Shown here: positions 7,124-13,006 of the stretch, one piece after another
Numbering within the stretch: the first letter of the stretch is position 1
How the letters are laid out: every line of letters begins with the position of its first letter
Program-made: the position numbers and the translations under genes
Notes under the pieces: model-generated
What the model saw: only the letters and a program-made list of their open reading frames with translations
Database searches by the model: none
What the model was told of the DNA's origin: nothing
DNA from: Chthoniobacterales bacterium
GTDB lineage: Bacteria; Verrucomicrobiota; Verrucomicrobiia; Chthoniobacterales; UBA10450
Length of the DNA: 18,183 bases
Reading direction: 5' to 3'
NCBI GenBank assembly: GCA_013812515.1
Contig: JACCTI010000097.1
Coordinates: 1 to 18,183, forward strand

Positions 7124-7431
7124 ATAATCTCCTTCTCCTACCAAGCTCCCGACGCCTCCGGGAAAATCGTTTCCGGTATTCAGGAGGCGCTCAATCAAGA
7201 CAACGCTGTAACCAGTCTCATGAGCCGGGGCTGATGGTGCTCTCCCTGCAACAGAAGGCGAATGCGAGTAAGAGAGGCAACAAAATATACTTGGTCAAAG
7301 AGACTGACCTGGTGCTCGGCACCCGTCAGCTCGCCACGGTGATCGAAGCGGGTATTCCGTTAATCTAGGCCCTGACGCTCTCTGCGGCGGAGTCGGTGTA
7401 CGTGAATTCCAATGCGACGCTACGGGATTAA
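7124..7431 (+). pseudogene. Decayed N-terminal fragment of a GspF/PilC inner-membrane protein gene
   Basis: Two adjoining frames spell the start of a type II secretion / type IV pilus platform protein: FSYQAPDASGKIVSG and NQDNAVTSLMSRG (7133-7230), then in the next frame GLMVLSLQQKAN and TRQLATVIEAGIPLI, ended by TAG at 7366-7368 where the family has a Gln codon. One missing G in the run 7227-7230 explains the frameshift. The probable start codon has become ATA (7124-7126). Residues after the stop (ALTLSAAESVY) may continue it to TAA at 7431. Only about 100 of the usual ~400 residues remain. This is a dead remnant with at least three lesions, alone in a gene-poor stretch (6989-7672); I see nothing convincing in 7432-7672. 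Confidence 0.8.
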
Positions 7432-7672
7432 TTCGGCGGGTGTAGTGGGTGGATTCCAGGGTGAGCCTTTTTCCCACTTCAAATCGCCCGGTCGTGCGGA
7501 CTATCCGAAACCAGGAACGCCGCCGGCACCGGCCAGGAGCAGCAGTCGCCGGGTAAAGCTCATGATCGACGCAAAAACCGCGAGTTCTAATGCGGCAAAC
7601 AATTGTGGGGTTGAGAAGGGCGAGTTCTCGAGGGAGGCCGGTCCTTCTTGTTTTCTAGCGGGATATTCGCAG

Positions 7673-8278
7673 TCAGCGCGAGAGATAACTCTTCAGTCGC
7701 TGCCGCAATTCAGTGCGCGCACGGAAGAGCAGGCTCTTCACGGCTGGGACCGACTGATCCAGGACTTCCGCGATTTCCTCGTAGCTCAACTCCTCGAATC
7801 TCCGCAGCACCAGCGCCATGCGCTGGGTCTCGGGCAGCTGTGCGATGGCGCTGGCGATCGCTTCGTGGAGCTCGCTTTCCAAGAGCGACGAATCCGGCTG
7901 CTGCATCCGTTCGTCCTTTACCTGCATCTCCTCTTCGCCGGGCTCGCCCTGAAGCGACGTGGCCATGTGCCGCTTGCGCCGGCGTAGCTCGTTGAAGACG
8001 AGATTGCGTGTAATCTTCAGAAGCCAGGTGGTGAATTTTGCCCGCGGGACATAGCGCTTGGCGCTTTTCCAGACCCGCACGAAAACCTGCTGCGCGACGT
8101 CCTCAACGTCCGAGTTGTGGCCGAGCATGCGGCCGACTGTGCCGAGAACAAGGGCCTGATGTTTCTCCACCAGCTGCTCGAAGGCCGCAGTATCTCCAGT
8201 GCCTACGGCTTCCATTAATTGAACGTCTTCTACCTCTGCGTCAGAATAGCCGGCTGGCACTGAATCTTGGCGCGACAC
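7673..8278 (-). CDS. ECF-type RNA polymerase sigma-70 factor
   Basis: 201 residues, typical of ECF sigma factors. Region 2 runs about 33-110 (FEQLVEKHQALVLGTVGRM, then DVEDVAQQVFVRVWK and FTTWLLKITRNLVFNELRR); region 4 about 145-197 (LPETQRMALVLRRFEELSYE, then the helix-turn-helix with VPAVKSLLFRARTELRQRL). A short acidic, Gln-rich linker joins them and there is no region 1 or 3. It would direct RNA polymerase to a small regulon, but no target promoter can be identified here. The start is GTG 8278; upstream in frame there is no better start before a stop. No anti-sigma gene follows: only a weak hydrophobic frame (7501-7602) is seen. It is divergent from mqnE across 155 bp. Confidence 0.94.
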   Translation of the reverse strand: MSRQDSVPAGYSDAEVEDVQLMEAVGTGDTAAFEQLVEKHQALVLGTVGRMLGHNSDVEDVAQQVFVRVWKSAKRYVPRAKFTTWLLKITRNLVFNELRRRKRHMATSLQGEPGEEEMQVKDERMQQPDSSLLESELHEAIASAIAQLPETQRMALVLRRFEELSYEEIAEVLDQSVPAVKSLLFRARTELRQRLKSYLSR

Positions 8279-8433
8279 TTGGTGGAGACGAGCAGAGACG
8301 ATTATTTGGAATCAACGCGCGACCTTTTCTTGGAGCGCCGGTTCTTCCTAATACGCGCGTCGTGGTGCTTTCTGTTGCATCAGCCGGAGAGGGACTGCAT
8401 CCTTTGCACGCAATCTCGCGCTTCCTTTCCCTG

Positions 8434-9585
8434 ATGAATCTGTCCCTTATTCCCGAGGAACTTCGCCCGATCGCGGAGAAGGTGCGAGCGGCGGAGCGCA
8501 TCACTGAAGCCGATGCTCTGCAACTCTACCGTTGCAAGGATCTGAACGCCCTCGGCATCCTCGCGACGGCGGTCCGCGAGCGGAAGAACGGCAACTACGC
8601 GACCTACATTCTCAACCGCTACATTAACTATTCGAACGTCTGCATTCTCTCCTGTCAGTTCTGTGCTTTCGCCGCGCGGAAACGGGATGCGCATGCCTTT
8701 GAACTTGCGATCGATGAGATCACGGCTGCCGTTCAGGATGCGCTCGTGCTCGGAATTACGGAGGTCCACATGGTCGGTGGGTTGCATCCGACGCTGAAGA
8801 AGGATTGGTACCTCAAGCTGCTGCAGAGTGTTCGCGCCCTGGATCCCGATCTCATCATCAAAGCTTTCACTGCGATCGAGATTCGCCATCTAGCGCATCG
8901 TATTTTAAAGACCTCCATTGCTGACACTTTGGCGACGCTGCGCGATGCGGGGCTCGGCGCCCTCACCGGCGGAGGCGCGGAGATTTTCGATGCGGAAGTG
9001 CGGGATGAACTTTGCCGCGGCAAAGAAAGCGCGGAAGAATGGCTTGAGGTCCACCGCATCTGGCACGGAATGGGTGGCCGTAGCACCGCGACAATGCTCT
9101 ACGGCCACGTGGAGACGCTCGCGCATCGCGTGGACCACCTGCGCCAATTGCGCGATCTACAGGACGAGACCGGCGGCTTCACCGGCTTTGTGCCGTTCGC
9201 TTTCGAGCCCCAGACGGAGATTCTCGCGCACGTGAAACGCGCTTCCGCTGTCGAGCAACTCCGCAATCTTGCCGTCAGCCGCATCTACCTCGATAACTTC
9301 GATCATCTCACTGCGTATTGGGTCTCAATGAGTCTGCCGCTCGCGCAGATCGCGCTGAGTTACGGAGTCGATGATTTGCACGGCACAATCATGGAGGAGA
9401 AAATCTTCCACATGGCGGGCGCCAAGACTCCGCAAGAGCAAACCGTCACGACCTTGGAGCACGTGATCATCGAAGCGGGTCGGGTGCCGGTGCAGCGCGA
9501 CAGTTTCTATCGCCATCTCGGTTTCCGAGAGCCGTGTCGATCCCTCCCGAGAGCGACGCCCCAAGCCGAGCTCGCTTGCGTGTGA
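8434..9585 (+). CDS. mqnE: Aminofutalosine synthase MqnE (radical SAM)
   Basis: Radical SAM enzyme of 383 residues that joins the MqnA product to S-adenosylmethionine to make aminofutalosine, the second step of the futalosine menaquinone pathway. The 4Fe-4S motif CILSCQFC gives C70, C74 and C77. Family marks are MVGGLHPTLKKDWY (113-126), AFTAIEI, LTGGGAEIFD (167-176), TMLYGHVET, HRVDHLRQLRDLQDETGGF and DDLHGTIMEEKI near the end, which separate MqnE from the related MqnC. The frame is open far upstream. I chose ATG 8434; TTG 8404, ten bases after GGAGAGGG (8386-8393), is a serious alternative that adds 10 residues. The stop overlaps the mqnA GTG. Confidence 0.94.
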   Translation: MNLSLIPEELRPIAEKVRAAERITEADALQLYRCKDLNALGILATAVRERKNGNYATYILNRYINYSNVCILSCQFCAFAARKRDAHAFELAIDEITAAVQDALVLGITEVHMVGGLHPTLKKDWYLKLLQSVRALDPDLIIKAFTAIEIRHLAHRILKTSIADTLATLRDAGLGALTGGGAEIFDAEVRDELCRGKESAEEWLEVHRIWHGMGGRSTATMLYGHVETLAHRVDHLRQLRDLQDETGGFTGFVPFAFEPQTEILAHVKRASAVEQLRNLAVSRIYLDNFDHLTAYWVSMSLPLAQIALSYGVDDLHGTIMEEKIFHMAGAKTPQEQTVTTLEHVIIEAGRVPVQRDSFYRHLGFREPCRSLPRATPQAELACV

Positions 9586-10370
9586 CGCAGGCTCGGCGCG
9601 ACCCGCTTCGGATCGGTTGTGTCAAATATCTTAATGCCCGCCCACTGATCCACGGCTGGCCCGGTGCGGTTGAATTCGATCATCCGGCGAACCTCTGCCG
9701 CAAGTTACGCGCTGCTGAGCTGGATGTCGCATTCGTCTCCAGCTTCGAATTCCTGCGCGATCCTGTTTACAATATCGTCAATGGTGTCGCAGTCGGTGCC
9801 GACGGGCCGGTCTACAGCGTCGTTCTCGCTCACCGTCGGGGGATTGAGAACATTGAGGAGGTCGCGGTGGATCCCGCATCGCGCACCTCTACGAATCTCC
9901 TGCGGTGCTTGTTGGCCGAAGACGGCTTGGCGCCGCAGTTCATGACGCCTGCATCCGACGATCAGGCGATCGTGACAGATACCCGCGCACGCTTGCTCAT
10001 CGGAGACCAGGCTATTTCGTTCCGTGAAGAGCATTCTACTGATCTCCAATTCCGAGATCTAGGGTCGTGGTGGAAAGGAATGACAGGCCTCCCATTCGTC
10101 TTCGCGATTTGGCTCATCCGTCCGGAGGTCGCAGATGCGACCCAGATCGCGGCTCGATTGCGCGAATTGCGTGATCGCAATCTCCGCCATCTGGACGAAG
10201 TCATTGCGGCGCAAGGCGCTTTTAACCCGCCATTCTCCGAACGTTACTTCCGCGAGAATCTTTGTTTTGGCTTCGCTGATCGCGAGCAACAAGGTCTTCT
10301 CAAGTTTCGCTCGTTATGCGCAAAACACGCAATTCTGCAGGGGAACGCACCGGTGCTGCGCCTGGTTTAG
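9582..10370 (+). CDS. mqnA: Chorismate dehydratase MqnA
   Basis: MqnA has a periplasmic-binding-protein-like fold and dehydrates chorismate to 3-enolpyruvylbenzoate, the first committed step of futalosine-type menaquinone synthesis. Signature segments are IGCVKYLNARPLIHGW (11-26), LDVAFVSSFEFL, VAVDPASRTSTNLLRCLLAE, LLIGDQAI and LPFVFAIWLI. GTG 9582 overlaps the mqnE TGA by four bases (GTGA) and gives 262 residues; GTG 9534 and TTG 9576 are possible upstream starts, but the conserved fold begins at residue 10, so little is gained by them. It follows mqnE directly, so two consecutive steps of the pathway are translationally coupled. mqnB, mqnC and mqnD are not in the window. Confidence 0.93.
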   Translation: MTQARRDPLRIGCVKYLNARPLIHGWPGAVEFDHPANLCRKLRAAELDVAFVSSFEFLRDPVYNIVNGVAVGADGPVYSVVLAHRRGIENIEEVAVDPASRTSTNLLRCLLAEDGLAPQFMTPASDDQAIVTDTRARLLIGDQAISFREEHSTDLQFRDLGSWWKGMTGLPFVFAIWLIRPEVADATQIAARLRELRDRNLRHLDEVIAAQGAFNPPFSERYFRENLCFGFADREQQGLLKFRSLCAKHAILQGNAPVLRLV

Positions 10371-11278
10371 CCGCCACGCAAGAGGCGCGCTGGCCCGAGA
10401 CGCGGCTGCGCATCGGCATCTCTGGCTGGACCTATCCGCCATGGCGCGGCGTCTTCTATCCGAAGACCCTCGGGCAGCGGGACGAGCTGCGTTATGCGAG
10501 CCGCCAGCACAACACGATCGAGATTAACGGCTCGTTTTACTCGCTGCAGATGCCCTCCAGTTACGAGCGGTGGTACGCGGAAACGCCGGCAAACTTCATC
10601 TTCAGCGTAAAGGGCGCGCGTTTCATCACGCACATGAAAAAGCTGCGCGATATCGAGACGCCACTGGCGAACTTCTTCGGCTCAGGCTTGCTGGCATTGC
10701 GCGAAAAGCTCGGGCCCATCCTGTGGCAATTTCCGCCGAACTTCGGCTGGAACGAGGAACGTTTTCGCAGCTTCTTCAATTTGCTCCCGCAAAATACGGC
10801 CGAAGCCGCGGAGTTAACGAACTTGCACGATGAAAAGTTGAAATATGGAGTGTGGAGCAACCTCGATGTGGCCCGGCCGATTCGGTATGCGGTCGAGATC
10901 CGGCATCCTACGTTTCTGGTTCCGGAATTCTTTGCGCTTCTGCGCGAGTACAACATCGCCTTTGTCTTCGCAGACACCGCGGGCAAATGGCCCTACGCGG
11001 AAGATTTCACGGCCAACTTCGTCTACATTCGCTTACACGGAGCGGAGCAGCTCTACGTTAGTGGCTATTCAGATCCCGAATTGGATTGGTGGCGCGCGCG
11101 AATCGACTCCTGGCGTCGCGGGCGGCAGCCAGGGGATAGGCGGCTTCGTGCCGCGATGAAGCCTTCAGTGGAACGCGACGTTTACGCGTACTTCGACAAT
11201 GACGCGAAAGTGCATGCGCCGTTTGATGCGATGAAATTGGCCACTCGTCTCGGGATGCAACCACTCGTGTTGTCATGA
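10316..11278 (+). CDS. DUF72 (YecE-like) family protein
   Basis: 320-residue TIM-barrel-like protein of the DUF72/YecE family, whose reaction is unknown. Hallmarks: IGISGWTYPPWRGVFYPK (about 33-50), EINGSFYSLQ, FSVKGARFITHMKKL, LGPILWQFPPNF, YAVEIRHPTF, FVFADTAGKWPY and YIRLHGA. The domain begins near residue 31. The only ATG in this frame upstream of the domain is 10316, which lies inside the last 55 bases of mqnA, so the two overlap unusually far. The first ~28 residues are Ala/Thr/Arg-rich and not conserved-looking, so the real start could be a non-ATG codon downstream. The gene sits between mqnA and recJ on the same strand, 25 bp from recJ. Confidence 0.9.
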   Translation: MRKTRNSAGERTGAAPGLAATQEARWPETRLRIGISGWTYPPWRGVFYPKTLGQRDELRYASRQHNTIEINGSFYSLQMPSSYERWYAETPANFIFSVKGARFITHMKKLRDIETPLANFFGSGLLALREKLGPILWQFPPNFGWNEERFRSFFNLLPQNTAEAAELTNLHDEKLKYGVWSNLDVARPIRYAVEIRHPTFLVPEFFALLREYNIAFVFADTAGKWPYAEDFTANFVYIRLHGAEQLYVSGYSDPELDWWRARIDSWRRGRQPGDRRLRAAMKPSVERDVYAYFDNDAKVHAPFDAMKLATRLGMQPLVLS

Positions 11279-11303
11279 CCCGGTCGCACGAATAAAATGG
11301 GCG

Positions 11304-13004
11304 GTGGATAGACGTTGGATCCTGGCCCCGCTCCCGGAGGCTGACAGCGGCGTAATCGCCTGGGCAGAACTTTGCGGTTTACCCTGCATCGCAAATCTCC
11401 TGCGACGGAAGCCGTTCACCTGCCGCGACGACGTCCAGGCCTTTCTTCAGCCACGGCTCCGGACGCTGACCGATCCTTTCCGACTGCCGAATATGCGCGC
11501 GGCGATCGTGCGAATTTTCGAAGCCATCGATCGACGCGAGCGCATTGTCCTCTTCGGCGACTACGACGTCGATGGGGTGACGTCGCTGGCGTTGCTCGAT
11601 GAAATGCTGCGGGCCTACGGCGTCGCTCCAGAACTTTTTTTGCCACTCCGCATGGAGGAAGGCTACGGCCTCAGCCGTGAAAGCGTGGAGCGATGCTGGC
11701 GGCAGCATCAGCCGCAGCTTCTCATTACGGTGGATTGCGGGACGTCTTCGCTCACGGAAATCGCCGAGCTGCGAGATCGCGGCACGGATGTGATCGTGCT
11801 CGATCATCATGAACCGAAAGCCGCGCTGCCGGAATGTGTGGCGCTCGTCAACCCGAAGATCTCGGAGGCGTGTGAGCTGCGGTATTTGTGCAGCGCAGGG
11901 GTCGTCTTCAAAGTTTGTCACGCGCTCTTAAAGAGCAGGGCGGTTCCGGGGTTCGACCTGAAGGCGCAACTGGATCTCGTCGCGCTCGGGACCGTAGCCG
12001 ATATCGTCCCGCTGGAAGGCGAGAACCGCGCGCTGGTGTTCCACGGCCTGCGACAAATCTCGCGCACACAACGAATCGGTTTGCGTAAGCTGATGGAAGT
12101 CGCGGAAGTGGGTGGCACGGTGTGCACCGAGGACGTGGGTTTTCGACTCGGGCCGCGCCTCAATGCAGCCGGACGTCTGGCGACGGCTGAGAAAGCACTG
12201 CGACTTCTCAGGACCCGCGATGCAGAGGAGGCAGCGGAGCTCACGACACTGCTCGATGCGCAGAACCGCGAGCGGCAGGCGGTCGAGAAAGCAATCTTCG
12301 CCGCGGCTGATGACGAGGTCGCACAAGATTTCGATCCGGCGCGCGACGCCGCGATCGTGGTGGGCCGCCGCGAGTGGCACCCCGGCGTGCTCGGCATTGT
12401 CGCCTCGCGCCTCGTGCGCAAGTACCACCGGCCCACCTTCGTGATTGGATTCGACGAGAACGGAATGGGCAAAGGAAGCGGGCGGAGCATAGAAGGTCTC
12501 TCCTTGATCCACGCGCTCAGCCGCTGTGACCGCTGGCTGGAAAAATTTGGCGGGCACGAGATGGCTGCTGGCCTAACGATACAGGAAGACAAGCTTGCGG
12601 AATTCGCGAACGACTTCCGCCGCGTCGCACGCGCACTTGTTCGCGACGAAGATTTGCAGCCTCATTTGCATCTCGACCACGAGCTGAGCCTCGCCGAGCT
12701 AAACGGCGATCTGCTTCGCTGGCTCGAAGTGCTGGAGCCGTTCGGCAACGGCAACCCGCAACCGATCTTCTTCGCGCGCGAAGTTGAGCCCGCATTGCCG
12801 CCTCAGGTGTTGAAGGACAAGCATCTTTTGCTCCGTCTTCGGCAACGGAATTACCACGCGCGCGCCATCTATTTCCACGGCGCGGCTGCGCCGCTGCCCG
12901 ACCCGCCTTGGGATGTCGCCTTCCGAATTTTCGCGGACGAATACGAAGGGCAGCGGCGTTTACAGGTGCAAGTGGAGGCTGTTCGCCCCGCGGCGCCGCT
13001 TTGA
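11304..13004 (+). CDS. recJ: Single-stranded-DNA-specific exonuclease RecJ
   Basis: 566 residues, the usual RecJ size. It degrades single-stranded DNA 5' to 3' in RecF-pathway recombination, mismatch repair and base excision repair. The DHH phosphoesterase core shows FGDYDVDGVTS (84-94), VDCGTSS (143-149), LDHHEPK (166-172) and LGTVADIVPL (228-237), which supply the Mn2+ ligands. RLGPRLNAAGRL, then GRREWHPGVLGIVASRL and GKGSGRSIEG mark the DHHA1 domain, and a C-terminal OB domain (about 450-560) follows. The start is GTG 11304; the nearby ATG at 11297 is out of frame and stops after four codons. The recG ATG follows two bases after the stop, so recJ and recG form a compact repair pair. Confidence 0.95.
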   Translation: MDRRWILAPLPEADSGVIAWAELCGLPCIANLLRRKPFTCRDDVQAFLQPRLRTLTDPFRLPNMRAAIVRIFEAIDRRERIVLFGDYDVDGVTSLALLDEMLRAYGVAPELFLPLRMEEGYGLSRESVERCWRQHQPQLLITVDCGTSSLTEIAELRDRGTDVIVLDHHEPKAALPECVALVNPKISEACELRYLCSAGVVFKVCHALLKSRAVPGFDLKAQLDLVALGTVADIVPLEGENRALVFHGLRQISRTQRIGLRKLMEVAEVGGTVCTEDVGFRLGPRLNAAGRLATAEKALRLLRTRDAEEAAELTTLLDAQNRERQAVEKAIFAAADDEVAQDFDPARDAAIVVGRREWHPGVLGIVASRLVRKYHRPTFVIGFDENGMGKGSGRSIEGLSLIHALSRCDRWLEKFGGHEMAAGLTIQEDKLAEFANDFRRVARALVRDEDLQPHLHLDHELSLAELNGDLLRWLEVLEPFGNGNPQPIFFAREVEPALPPQVLKDKHLLLRLRQRNYHARAIYFHGAAAPLPDPPWDVAFRIFADEYEGQRRLQVQVEAVRPAAPL

Positions 13005-13006
13005 CG

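Noticed and set aside
7501..7602. Minus-strand hydrophobic frame (LFAALELAVFASIMSF..., about 33 residues) downstream of the sigma factor
   Set aside because: It could be a small membrane protein or the end of a lost anti-sigma gene, but it has only a TTG start, no ribosome-binding site and no recognisable family.
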